A stretch of 32,222 nt of DNA, taken from contig JBQCDV010000195.1 of the NCBI GenBank assembly GCA_051960855.1, positions 1 to 32,222 on the forward strand, read 5' to 3'. Made by a program: the position numbers and the translations under genes. This DNA comes from JBQCDV01 sp051960855. GTDB taxonomy: Bacteria > Actinomycetota > Actinomycetes > JAJZTN01. The notes under the pieces are model-generated. The model saw nothing but the letters and a program-made list of their open reading frames with translations, was not told the origin of the DNA and did no database searches. The stretch's first letter is position 1. Every line of letters begins with the position of its first letter. Positions 24,726-32,222 of this stretch are shown piece after piece.

Positions 24726-25409
24726 CGTCGCGCGGTGCAGTGCGACGATGCCGCCGGTGAGGTCGCGCCACTGGACCCGGCTCCAGCCGGCGTCGGCGAT
24801 GCGGGCGGCGAGGGCCGCCTGGTCCGGCCACGCCCGGATGGACTCGGCGAGGTAGACGTACGCCTCCGGGTCGGAGCTGACCCTGCGAGCGACGGTCGGG
24901 AGCGCCCGCATCAGGTACTCGACGTACACGGTCCGGAATGGCGCCCAGGTCGGGTGCGAGAACTCGCACACGACCAGCCGGCCCCCCGGTCGGGTGACAC
25001 GGCGCAGCTCCCGCAGGGCGGCGTCGGTGTCGTGGACGTTGCGCAGCCCGAAGGAGATCGTCACGGCATCGAAGGCGCCGTCGGCGAACGGCAGCGCGGT
25101 GGCATCTCCGGCGAGGAACGGCAGCAGCGGCTGGCGTCGTCGCCCCTCCCGCAGCATGCCGAGGCTGAAGTCGCAGGCCAGCGCGTCAGCGCCTGCGGCG
25201 GCGAAGGGCACGGTGGAGGTGCCTGTTCCCGCTGCCAGGTCGAGGATGCGCTCCCCCGGCCGCGGGTCGACAGCCCGCACCACTGCCGAGCGCCAGAGGC
25301 GGGTCTGCCCCAGCGACAGGACGTCGTTCGTCAGGTCGTAGCGCCGGGCGACGTCGTCGAACATCGCACGGACGTCGGCAGGGGCCTTGTCGAGAGAGGC
25401 GCGGGTCAC
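24720..25409 (-). CDS. menG: Demethylmenaquinone methyltransferase
   Basis: SAM-dependent C-methyltransferase (229 aa) performing the last step of menaquinone synthesis. The SAM loop ILDLAAGTGTSTVPF (55-69), the acidic DFSLGML (80-86) and the UbiE/MenG signature ISFGLRNVHDTDAALRELRR are intact. The GTG at 25409 gives the family's usual start (MTRASLDK); the only purine-rich site, AGGAG, is only 2 bp away, so initiation may be leaderless or weak. It is divergent from menF, with 60 bp between starts. Confidence 0.94.
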   Translation of the reverse strand: MTRASLDKAPADVRAMFDDVARRYDLTNDVLSLGQTRLWRSAVVRAVDPRPGERILDLAAGTGTSTVPFAAAGADALACDFSLGMLREGRRRQPLLPFLAGDATALPFADGAFDAVTISFGLRNVHDTDAALRELRRVTRPGGRLVVCEFSHPTWAPFRTVYVEYLMRALPTVARRVSSDPEAYVYLAESIRAWPDQAALAARIADAGWSRVQWRDLTGGIVALHRATA

Positions 25410-25469
25410 GTCTCCTAGCGTGGCAGCCGACGGGTGGTCCGGCAGGGCCGGGCCTACCCTGGAGGCATC

Positions 25470-26822
25470 ATGCGTGCGCGCCGTGGCCGGGCCAGTGGCC
25501 AGATCCGTGAGCACACCGCGGTGGCTGAGGCGACCGCTGCTCGTGCGCATCCCCGTCTCGTTGCTCGCACGGTGCGCCTCGACCTGCCTGACAGCGCCTC
25601 GCTCATCGACCTGCTGCCAGAGCAGCGGCCCCTGGCCTGGGTGCGGCACGGGCAGGGTCTCGTCGGGTGGGGCGAGGTGGCACGGCTGGAGACGAGTGGC
25701 CCCGACCGCTTCGCCGAGGCGGAGGCCTGGTGGCGAGACCTCGTCGCCCACGCCGTCGTGCGGGACGAGGTGGGGGCACCGAGCTCCGGGCCCATCGCCT
25801 TCGGCAGCTTCAGCTTCCTGGACTCGGGTCGCTCTCTTCTCGTGGTCCCCCAGGTCGTCGTCGGCCGCAGCCCCGCAGGCAGCGACGGTCAGGGCCGTCG
25901 GCTCCCCGACATCACGTGGATGACCACGATCGACGTCGACGGCGGACTGCCGGCGGCCGCCGAGCTGCCCACCGTGACGGCGCCGCGGGCACCACTCGAT
26001 CTGCGCTTCGCCGATGGCGCCCTGCCTCCTGCCGCGTGGGAGGCACGCGTCGGCGAGGCGGTGCGGTGCATCGTCGCAGGGGAGGTCGACAAGGTCGTGC
26101 TCGCCCGCGACCTCGAAGCTCGCTCCGCCGAGCCCCTCGACGTGCGCTGGCTGCTGCAGCGGCTCAGCACGCGCTACCCGTCGTGCTGGAGCTTCAGCGT
26201 CGACGGCCTGGTGGGCGCGACCCCCGAGATGCTGGTCCGCCTCGAACGTGGACTGGTCACCTCCCGGGTGCTCGCCGGGACCATCAAGCGGACGGGGGAT
26301 GACACAGCCGACGCTGCCTCGGCTGGTCGCCTCGCCCGCAGCAGTAAGGACCTCGAGGAGCACGAGTACGCCGTTCGGTCCGTCGCGGACGCCCTTGCGC
26401 CCTACTGCAGCAGCCGGAACGTCCCCGAGTCGCCGTTTGTGCTGCACCTGCCCAACGTCATGCACCTCGCGACGGACGTCGCAGGTGTCGCTGCCCCCCG
26501 CGTCACGTCGCTGACCCTCGCGGCGGCACTGCATCCATCCGCGGCCGTGTGCGGCACCCCGACGGACGCCGCCCGCCGCCTCATCTGCGAGCTCGAGGGC
26601 ATGGACCGAGGCCGCTACGCCGGTCCGGTCGGATGGATGAGCGCCTCCGGCGACGGCGAGTGGGGCATCGCCCTCCGCTCCGGCCAGGTCGAGCCCGACG
26701 ACCCGTCACGCATTCGCCTCTTCGCCGGGTGCGGCATCGTCGCGGGCTCCGATCCCGCAGCCGAGCTGGCCGAGTCCAACGCCAAGCTCGTGCCGATGCG
26801 GGACGCCCTCGCGTCAGACTGA
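25470..26822 (+). CDS. menF: Isochorismate synthase
   Basis: Chorismate-binding enzyme (450 aa) that converts chorismate to isochorismate, the first committed menaquinone step. The C-terminal half shows the family core: GATPEMLVRLERG, RVLAGTIKRTGDDT, SKDLEEHEYAVRSV, CGTPTDAARRLICELEGMDR (Cys361 on) and YAGPVGWMSASGDGEWGIAL, then LFAGCGIVAGSDPAAEL. The ATG at 25470 has GGAGG 4 bp upstream. A siderophore EntC-type role cannot be excluded from sequence, but menG, menD, menC, menE and menB all lie beside it. It converges on menD. Confidence 0.92.
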   Translation: MRARRGRASGQIREHTAVAEATAARAHPRLVARTVRLDLPDSASLIDLLPEQRPLAWVRHGQGLVGWGEVARLETSGPDRFAEAEAWWRDLVAHAVVRDEVGAPSSGPIAFGSFSFLDSGRSLLVVPQVVVGRSPAGSDGQGRRLPDITWMTTIDVDGGLPAAAELPTVTAPRAPLDLRFADGALPPAAWEARVGEAVRCIVAGEVDKVVLARDLEARSAEPLDVRWLLQRLSTRYPSCWSFSVDGLVGATPEMLVRLERGLVTSRVLAGTIKRTGDDTADAASAGRLARSSKDLEEHEYAVRSVADALAPYCSSRNVPESPFVLHLPNVMHLATDVAGVAAPRVTSLTLAAALHPSAAVCGTPTDAARRLICELEGMDRGRYAGPVGWMSASGDGEWGIALRSGQVEPDDPSRIRLFAGCGIVAGSDPAAELAESNAKLVPMRDALASD

Positions 26823-26886
26823 CACTTACTACCTCACGTCAGACTGAAAATTTCCGCCTGGCGTCAAACTGACGCTTACTGCCTCG
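26812..26886. repeat. Three 25-bp tandem repeats between menF and menD
   Basis: Units at 26812-26836, 26837-26861 and 26862-26886 each begin CGTCA(G/A)ACTGA. Unit 1 contains the menF stop and unit 3 the menD stop. Unit 1 has the palindrome GTCAGACTGAC and unit 3 GCGTCA-AAC-TGACGC; the middle unit is the most diverged and AT-rich. The array fills the entire 53-bp gap between the converging genes. Confidence 0.85.
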
Positions 26887-28705
26887 ATAAGGCCGCAGCC
26901 ACGGCCTGGCGCACCCGCTCGCCCAGAGCGCGCGCCGCTGACCGGTCGGCCTTGACCTCGATGACCCGAACGTCGCCGCCCCACGGCTGCGCGAGCGCAC
27001 GCTGCAGGTCCTCCGGTGTCGAGGCGGCGACGTGCACAACCCCCGTCGCCGCGCACAGCGCTGGCAGGTCGACACCGTGAGGGGTGCCGAAGACCCGCTC
27101 GAACGCCGAGGGACGGGCCTCGGCCACCTCCGGGCTGCCCTGTTCCAGCAGACCGAAGATCGAGCCGCCGTCGTCGTTGACGACCACGATGGTGAGCGCG
27201 CACCGCGGCTCGTCGGGCCCGATAACGAGCCCATTGCTGTCGTGCAGGAAGGTCAGATCGCCGAGCAGCGCATAGGTCGGCCTGCTGTCGTCGTCGAGCG
27301 CCACCCCCAGGGCGGTCGAGACGGTGCCGTCGATGCCGGCCAGCCCGCGGTTGGCGAGGATCCGCAGCCCCGGCTCGGGGACGACGGCGGTGTCGACGTC
27401 GCGCACCGGGCTGGACGACCCGAGCACGAGGGTTGCCGGGCGCGGTATCGACTCGGCCAGCACCCGCGCGACGGCGACCCCGGAGGGCCACGACGGGGCA
27501 GGCACCCGGCGGTTGGCGCCCCCCTCCTGCTCCTCCGCGACAGCAGCGGCGACGGCGTCTGCCACCGTGTCCGAGGCATGCCGCCAGGCCTGCGCCCACG
27601 CCCGGTCGCCGGTGGCTGCGGTGGGCAGCAAGGTCCCCTCGAGCTCGGGCGCAGAGCGCAGCGCAGCGTCGAGCCAGGACCGGTGGTGGACGACCGCAGC
27701 CCGTCGCGCAGCATCGGGCCAGCGGGGGGACTCCGTGACGACCTCGACCACGACGCCTGGGTCGGCCAGCAGCTGCTGCACCGGCCGCGAGAGCGTGACG
27801 TGGCCGACCACCAGGACGCGCTGCGGCCGGTGCGCCTCCAGCCACGGGGAAACCCCGAGGAGGAGGACGCCGTGGGGCAGCACGACCGTCGCCTCCGGCC
27901 CCTCCGGCACGCCGCTGGGCTCGGCGAGCAGGGGCCACCCACGGGTCGCCGCCAGCCGCGCCGCGCTGGTGCGGGTCTCGGGCCGGCAGTCGCCGACGAG
28001 CACGAGGGTGCGCTCGTAGCTCGATCCCAGGGCGACGTCTCCGTCCCACGCGGTCAACGCCGCCGGAGGAGCCAGCGACACCCGTGTCCACGGCTCCCCC
28101 AGCGGTCGGCCCTGCAGCGACTCCGGCCAGTCGCGCTGTCCGTCGTCCTCTGCTGCCGGCACCAGCGGCTCCCGGAAGCCGATATCGACCTGCACCGGGC
28201 CCGGGTCGTCGTTCAGCTCGCCGGTAGCCGCTGCCAGGGCACGGCAGACGAGCGCTCGCCACCCTGCCACCTGTCCCGACCGGGTCTCCGGGGCCGAGAT
28301 GGCGAAGGCCGCTCGGACGGCCTTACCGAAGATCCCGACCTGCTCTGTGGTCTGGTTCGCGCCCGTCCCCCAGAGCTCCGTGGGACGGTCGGCGGTCAGC
28401 GCGACCAGCGGCACACCGCTGTGCGACGCCTCGAGGACCGCCGGGTGCAGGTTGGCGACGGCTGTCCCGGAGGTACACGTCACAATGACGGGAAGTCCGG
28501 AGGCTTTTGCGAGGCCGAGGGCCAGGAAGCCGGCCGATCGCTCGTCGATCCGCACGTGCAGCCGCAGCCGTCCCTGTCGGTCCGCCTCGTGGAGGGCGTA
28601 GGCGAGCGGGGCGTTCCGCGATCCCGGCGAGAGGACCGCGTCCTGGACTCCGCCTCGCACGAGCTCGTCGACCAGGACCTCGGCGAGGGCCTGCGAAGGG
28701 TTCAC
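26876..28705 (-). CDS. menD: SEPHCHC synthase (MenD)
   Basis: Thiamine-diphosphate enzyme (609 aa) joining isochorismate with 2-oxoglutarate to give SEPHCHC. The N-terminal pyrimidine-binding domain has SPGSRNAPLAYALHE and RIDERSAGF with the catalytic Glu at position 55. The C-terminal diphosphate-binding region reads GDLTFLHDSNGL, then VVVNDDGGSIFGLLEQ. The GTG at 28705 overlaps the menC stop by 4 bp (GTGA); its ribosome binding site is weak, so it probably depends on coupling to menC. The C-terminus runs into the 25-bp repeat array shared with menF. Confidence 0.95.
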   Translation of the reverse strand: MNPSQALAEVLVDELVRGGVQDAVLSPGSRNAPLAYALHEADRQGRLRLHVRIDERSAGFLALGLAKASGLPVIVTCTSGTAVANLHPAVLEASHSGVPLVALTADRPTELWGTGANQTTEQVGIFGKAVRAAFAISAPETRSGQVAGWRALVCRALAAATGELNDDPGPVQVDIGFREPLVPAAEDDGQRDWPESLQGRPLGEPWTRVSLAPPAALTAWDGDVALGSSYERTLVLVGDCRPETRTSAARLAATRGWPLLAEPSGVPEGPEATVVLPHGVLLLGVSPWLEAHRPQRVLVVGHVTLSRPVQQLLADPGVVVEVVTESPRWPDAARRAAVVHHRSWLDAALRSAPELEGTLLPTAATGDRAWAQAWRHASDTVADAVAAAVAEEQEGGANRRVPAPSWPSGVAVARVLAESIPRPATLVLGSSSPVRDVDTAVVPEPGLRILANRGLAGIDGTVSTALGVALDDDSRPTYALLGDLTFLHDSNGLVIGPDEPRCALTIVVVNDDGGSIFGLLEQGSPEVAEARPSAFERVFGTPHGVDLPALCAATGVVHVAASTPEDLQRALAQPWGGDVRVIEVKADRSAARALGERVRQAVAAALSRQ

Positions 28706-29748
28706 GCCGCGGCCCCGTCGAGCACGTCCCGAACGGCGTTCGCGCGCTCCCGCCACCGCCGGCGCGCGTCCTCGCCGGCCGCCCACCGCTCGAGCAGAAC
28801 CGGCGATGGTTGCGGTCGGCGCACCGCGATTGCGCCGTCGACGGGGACGAGGGAGTCGTCGACGACATCACCGCTGAGCAGGTTGACCGTGGCGAGCCCG
28901 CACGCATGCGGCAGCTCCGGCAGCGCGGCGGCCAGCGCGACGCCCGCGGCGATCCCGACGCTCGTCTCCAGTGCACTGCTGACGACGACGGGCAGGCCGA
29001 TCTGCTCCGCGATCCGCAGGCAGGCACGCACGCCGCCCAGAGGCTGCACCTTGAGCACGGCGATGTCGGCCGCGTGCAGCTGCGCGACGCGGTAGGGGTC
29101 CTCTGCGCGTCGGATCGACTCGTCGGCGGCGACGGGGACGTCGAGGTGGCGGCGGAGCCGGGCGAGGTCCTCGACGTCCGCGCACGGCTGCTCGACGTAC
29201 TCCAAGCCCCCAGCCGCGCCGTCGTAGCGCGGCAGCAGCCGCAGCGCCTCCTCCAAGCTCCAGCCGCCGTTGATGTCGATGCGCACCGCCACGTCCCACC
29301 CGACGGCGTCGCGGACGGCGGCGAGACGGTCGATGTCAGCGGCGACGGTGGCGTCGTCGGTGCGTCCGCCCTCAGTCACCTTGACCTTGACCGCTCGACA
29401 GCTGCCGTAGCGCGACAGCACGTCGGCCACGCGCTCGGCCGGCACCGCGGGCACCGTGGCGTTGACGGGCACGGTGTCACGGACCGGCTGCGGCCAGGGC
29501 TCGGTCAGCGCCTCGGCTGTCGACCGCCACCAGGCGGCGGCCGTGTCGGGGGCGTAGTCCCAGAAGGGGCTCCACTCAGCCCACCCTGCCTCGCCTTCGA
29601 GCAGCACGGCCTCTCGGACGTCGATGCCCCGGAAGCGCTCACGCATGGGAATGCTGACGACGTGGCCTGCTGCGACAGCGGCGAACTGGTCCCGTGCGAC
29701 AGCGGCGAGAGGGTCCCGTGCGAGAGCGGAGGCGGGGTCGGGGAGCAC
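28702..29748 (-). CDS. menC: o-Succinylbenzoate synthase (MenC)
   Basis: Enolase-superfamily enzyme (348 aa) that dehydrates SHCHC to o-succinylbenzoate. Acid/base and metal residues are visible: Lys121 and Lys123 (VKVKV), Asp158 (DINGGWS), Glu186 (EQP), Asp209 (ADES) and Lys233 (LKVQP). The first 26 residues after the GTG at 29748 are three 8-residue repeats (RDPLAAVA-like) not seen in family members, which normally begin near SIPMRERFRG (32-41). A later start is therefore possible, but the GTG is 7 bp from a -10-like TAGGCT, consistent with a leaderless mRNA. It is divergent from menE. Confidence 0.92.
   Translation of the reverse strand: MLPDPASALARDPLAAVARDQFAAVAAGHVVSIPMRERFRGIDVREAVLLEGEAGWAEWSPFWDYAPDTAAAWWRSTAEALTEPWPQPVRDTVPVNATVPAVPAERVADVLSRYGSCRAVKVKVTEGGRTDDATVAADIDRLAAVRDAVGWDVAVRIDINGGWSLEEALRLLPRYDGAAGGLEYVEQPCADVEDLARLRRHLDVPVAADESIRRAEDPYRVAQLHAADIAVLKVQPLGGVRACLRIAEQIGLPVVVSSALETSVGIAAGVALAAALPELPHACGLATVNLLSGDVVDDSLVPVDGAIAVRRPQPSPVLLERWAAGEDARRRWRERANAVRDVLDGAAA
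29672..29743 (-). repeat. Three 24-bp in-frame repeats at the menC 5' end
   Basis: Units at 29672-29695, 29696-29719 and 29720-29743 (plus-strand coordinates) share GCGA(C/G)AGCGG and a GGTCCC-type end. The outermost is most diverged. They encode the octapeptides PDPASALA, RDPLAAVA and RDQFAAVA at residues 3-26 of MenC. Codon phase is kept across all three units. Confidence 0.9.
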
Positions 29749-29751
29749 GCA

Positions 29752-29762
29752 CCTAGCCTAGG
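29752..29762. promoter_or_regulatory. Symmetric bidirectional -10 between menC and menE
   Basis: CCTAG-C-CTAGG is an 11-bp palindrome in the 20-bp gap between the two start codons. Read right it gives TAGCCT (29754-29759), read left TAGGCT (29760-29755); both fit TANNNT. Each is about 7-9 bp from its start codon, so both mRNAs would have almost no leader. menE also has GGGAGG 2 bp before its ATG, too close to be ideal. No clear -35 is seen on either side. Confidence 0.45.
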
Positions 29763-29768
29763 GAGGCC

Positions 29769-31016
29769 ATGCCAACCGCAGACAGCAGCCGCCCGCTCGT
29801 TCCGATGCCGACTCCGTCCGGGCCGGCCGTCCTCGACGCGGTGCTCCCAGCACTCGCAGCCGCCCTCGACGGCTCCGGTCCCGCGGTGGTCCCCGTCCCC
29901 GAGGGGCCGCAGCACGAGGCGGTGCTCGCGATGGCCCGGCTGGACGAGCCCGTCGAGAACGACGCCGTCACCGGCGAGGCGGCAGCCCTCGTCGTCCCCA
30001 CCTCGGGCTCCACCGGGGTGCCAAAAGGCGCCCTCCTGACGGCGTCCGCTCTGCGGGCCTCGGGCACCGCGACCCTCGATCGACTCGGCGGCCCGGGGAC
30101 GTGGGTGCTCGCCCTGCCGGTGACCCACATCGCCGGGCTGCAGGTCGTCGCGCGCTCGCTGCTGACTGGGACCCCGCTCCTGCCACTGCCGCTGACAGGT
30201 GGTTTCGACGTCGGGGTTTTCGTCACCGAGACAGCAAAGGCGCGCACGGAAGCGCAGCGCCTCTACACCTCCCTGGTGCCCACCCAACTGCGACGGCTCC
30301 TCGACGACAACCAGGGACGCGAGGCGCTAGCGAGCTACGACGGCGTCCTGGTCGGCGGGGCTGCGACTCCCGCCGACCTTCTCGTGGCTGCCCGAGCTGC
30401 TGGCGCCACGCTCGTCACGACCTACGGGATGAGCGAGACCGCGGGCGGCTGCGTCTACGACGGCGTCCCGCTGGAGGGCGTCAGCGTGGACCTCGCGGCG
30501 GACGGCCGAATCGCCCTCGGCGGGCCCACCGTCTTCCTCGGCTACCGCGGGCGCCCTGACCTGACGCAAGAGGCGCTCGAGGTCCGAGACGACCGACGGT
30601 GGCACCTCACGAAGGACTGGGGCCGCTGGAGGGAGGGACGCCTGGACGTCCGGGGCCGCCTCGATGACGTCATCGTGACCGGTGGCGAGAACGTCGCGCC
30701 CCTCGCCGTCGAGCAAGCCCTGGCCACCCTCCCCTGGATCAGTGAGTGCATCGTTGTCGGGGCGCCGGACGACGAGTGGGGGCAACGCGTGTGCGCCCTC
30801 GTTGTGGCGCGCGACGACGCCCCGGAGGATCCGCTGGCCGCGGCCCGCGACGCGCTTCGCTCCGTCGTCCCCTCGGCAGCGCTGCCCCGCGAGGTCCTCC
30901 TGGTCGACCGCCTGCCCCTGCTCGACAGCGGCAAGCCCGACCGGCGATCCGCACTCGCGATGGCCTCACAGCCGACGACGGCGAGCAACGCCGCGCGGGC
31001 GACGTTCGGGACGTAG
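29769..31016 (+). CDS. menE: o-Succinylbenzoate-CoA ligase (MenE)
   Basis: Adenylate-forming CoA ligase (415 aa) activating o-succinylbenzoate. Motifs are TSGSTGVPKG (78-87), YGMSETAGG (219-227), GRLDDVIVTGGENV (296-309) and the C-terminal GKPDRR with catalytic Lys389. The region ahead of the first motif is only about 75 residues, shorter than in typical acyl-CoA ligases, a compact form common in actinobacterial MenE. It is cotranscribed with menB, which starts 15 bp later. Confidence 0.93.
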   Translation: MPTADSSRPLVPMPTPSGPAVLDAVLPALAAALDGSGPAVVPVPEGPQHEAVLAMARLDEPVENDAVTGEAAALVVPTSGSTGVPKGALLTASALRASGTATLDRLGGPGTWVLALPVTHIAGLQVVARSLLTGTPLLPLPLTGGFDVGVFVTETAKARTEAQRLYTSLVPTQLRRLLDDNQGREALASYDGVLVGGAATPADLLVAARAAGATLVTTYGMSETAGGCVYDGVPLEGVSVDLAADGRIALGGPTVFLGYRGRPDLTQEALEVRDDRRWHLTKDWGRWREGRLDVRGRLDDVIVTGGENVAPLAVEQALATLPWISECIVVGAPDDEWGQRVCALVVARDDAPEDPLAAARDALRSVVPSAALPREVLLVDRLPLLDSGKPDRRSALAMASQPTTASNAARATFGT

Positions 31017-31031
31017 GAAAGGATCGCGAGC

Positions 31032-31979
31032 ATGAGCAGCGACGGGACCAGGTCTGAGCTGTCCGAGCTCTTCGACCCGACGGCATGGCGGGAGGTCGAG
31101 GGCTTCGACTTCACCGACATCACGTACCACCGCGGCGTCGAGGATGGGCGCGACGCGGGCTGGGTGCGCATCGCCTTCGACCGGCCCGAGGTGCGCAACG
31201 CCTTCCGGCCCCACACGGTCGACGAGCTCTACCGCGCGCTCGACCACGCCCGCATGACCCCCGACGTCGGCTGCGTGCTGCTGACGGGCAACGGGCCGAG
31301 CCCGCGCGACGGCGGGCGAGCGTTCTGCTCCGGGGGCGACCAGCGGATCCGTGGGCGGTCGGGCTACCAGTACGCGGCCGGCGAGACGGCCGACACTGTG
31401 GACGAGGCGCGAGTCAAGGCCGCCGGGGGACGGCTGCACATCCTCGAGGTGCAGCGCCTCATCCGGACGATGCCGAAGGTCGTCGTCGCGGTCGTGAACG
31501 GCTGGGCAGCGGGCGGCGGGCACAGCCTCCACGTGGTGTGCGACCTGACCATCGCGAGCCGGGAGCACGCCCGCTTCAAGCAGACTGACGCCGACGTCGG
31601 CAGCTTCGACGCCGGCTACGGCTCGGCCTACCTCGCCCGCCAAATGGGGCAGAAGTTCGCCCGCGAGATCTTCTTCCTCGGGCGCACCTATGACGCCGAG
31701 ACGATGCACCAGATGGGGGCGGTCAATCTCGTCGTCGACCACTCCGAGCTCGAGCAGGCGGCCATCGAGGTGGCGCGCGAGGTCAACGGCAAGAGCCCGA
31801 CAGCGCAGCGGATGCTGAAGTTTGCCTTCAACCTCGTCGACGACGGGCTCATGGGCCAGCAGGTGTTTGCTGGCGAGGCGACACGGCTCGCCTACATGAC
31901 CGATGAAGCAGTCGAGGGACGCGACGCCTTCCTCGAGAAGCGCGATCCGGACTGGTCGCCGTTCCCCTGGTACTTCTGA
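31032..31979 (+). CDS. menB: 1,4-Dihydroxy-2-naphthoyl-CoA synthase (MenB)
   Basis: Crotonase-fold enzyme (315 aa) closing the second ring to give DHNA-CoA. The ATG at 31032 has AAAGGA 8 bp upstream. Active-site stretches are AFCSGGDQRIRGRSGY (97-112), NGWAAGGGHSL (156-166) and QTDADVGSFDAGYGS (184-198) with Ser191 and Asp193. Asp186 stands where E. coli MenB has a glycine that binds bicarbonate, so this should be the bicarbonate-independent (type II) form, as in M. tuberculosis. The length equals the mycobacterial enzyme. It converges on the PLP enzyme with a 22-bp gap. Confidence 0.96.
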   Translation: MSSDGTRSELSELFDPTAWREVEGFDFTDITYHRGVEDGRDAGWVRIAFDRPEVRNAFRPHTVDELYRALDHARMTPDVGCVLLTGNGPSPRDGGRAFCSGGDQRIRGRSGYQYAAGETADTVDEARVKAAGGRLHILEVQRLIRTMPKVVVAVVNGWAAGGGHSLHVVCDLTIASREHARFKQTDADVGSFDAGYGSAYLARQMGQKFAREIFFLGRTYDAETMHQMGAVNLVVDHSELEQAAIEVAREVNGKSPTAQRMLKFAFNLVDDGLMGQQVFAGEATRLAYMTDEAVEGRDAFLEKRDPDWSPFPWYF

Positions 31980-32001
31980 CGACAGCTCTCTCGAAGACAG
32001 T

Positions 32002-32222
32002 TCAGGCGGTGGCGGCGTCGGCGAGACGCTGCAGGATCTCGTCGAGCACCGCCCGCGACGTGCCCACGTTGAGCCGTGCCCAGCCACGGCCCACATCGCC
32101 ATAGTCGGCCCCGGGCGACAGCGCCACCTTGGCCCGCTCGAGCAGCACGTCGGCAGGGTCGTCCCCGAGCGGTTCGCCACCCACGACGACGTTGCGCAGG
32201 TCCAGCCAGGCCAGGTAGGTCG
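32002..32222 (-). CDS. MalY/PatB-type PLP-dependent aminotransferase, C-terminal end only
   Basis: The last 73 codons of a fold-type I PLP enzyme; the gene continues past the window's right edge. TYLAWLDLRNVVVGG, then VALSPGADYGDVGRGWARLN and VGTSRAVLDEILQRL match the C-terminal domain of MalY/PatB cystathionine beta-lyase-like proteins, including the arginine of the RLN motif that binds the substrate carboxylate in this fold. Only this end is visible, so substrate and length cannot be judged. A histidinol-phosphate-type aminotransferase is less likely. It converges on menB. Confidence 0.75.
   Translation of the reverse strand, partial: TYLAWLDLRNVVVGGEPLGDDPADVLLERAKVALSPGADYGDVGRGWARLNVGTSRAVLDEILQRLADAATA

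Noticed and set aside
31980..32001. A terminator between menB and the PLP enzyme gene
   Set aside because: No stable inverted repeat was found in the 22-bp gap.

Overview
The window is a high-GC stretch of an actinobacterial chromosome. The evidence is heavy G/C third positions, many GTG starts and one TTG start, a 14-gene nuo operon read as nuoA-N with a prenyl-quinone reductase gene upstream and a polyprenyl diphosphate synthase gene downstream, and a full-length CsbD-like protein. I cannot name the genus from sequence alone. The theme is aerobic respiration with menaquinone: complex I plus most of the o-succinylbenzoate pathway and side-chain enzymes.

Positions 1-4502: a CitA/DcuS-type sensor kinase (cut by the window start, minus strand) is divergent from a three-gene NitT/TauT-type (NMT1) ABC importer: ATPase, permease, lipoprotein binding protein. 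The 174 bp between them contains overlapping inverted repeats, one of which reaches the ATPase ribosome binding site. A strong hairpin closes the transporter operon.

Positions 4540-6519: a RarD-type EamA permease (plus strand) converges on a long-chain polyprenyl diphosphate synthase (minus strand); their coding ends overlap by 42 bp.

Positions 6536-24273, all minus strand: nuoN back to nuoA, mostly joined by 1-4 bp overlaps, preceded by a geranylgeranyl/menaquinone reductase (menJ-like). A near-perfect Rex-type palindrome lies just upstream of the reductase gene, suggesting NADH/NAD+-responsive control of the locus.

Positions 24352-31979: a hairpin terminator, a CsbD-like stress protein with a sigma-B-like promoter, menG, then menF (+), menD and menC (-), menE and menB (+). 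menC and menE start 20 bp apart around a symmetric 11-bp palindrome that could carry both -10 elements. menF and menD converge on three 25-bp tandem repeats. The enzymes take chorismate to DHNA-CoA, except for the SHCHC synthase step (menH); with the prenyl synthase, menG and the menJ-like reductase they would build the quinone that complex I reduces. menA, menH and a DHNA-CoA thioesterase are not in the window.

The right edge holds the C-terminal end of a MalY/PatB-type PLP enzyme on the minus strand. There is no sign of a mobile element, CRISPR array, tRNA or rRNA, and no gene-free stretch above 300 bp. I found no convincing new multi-gene system; the most interesting signals are the cis-regulatory sites and the in-frame repeats.
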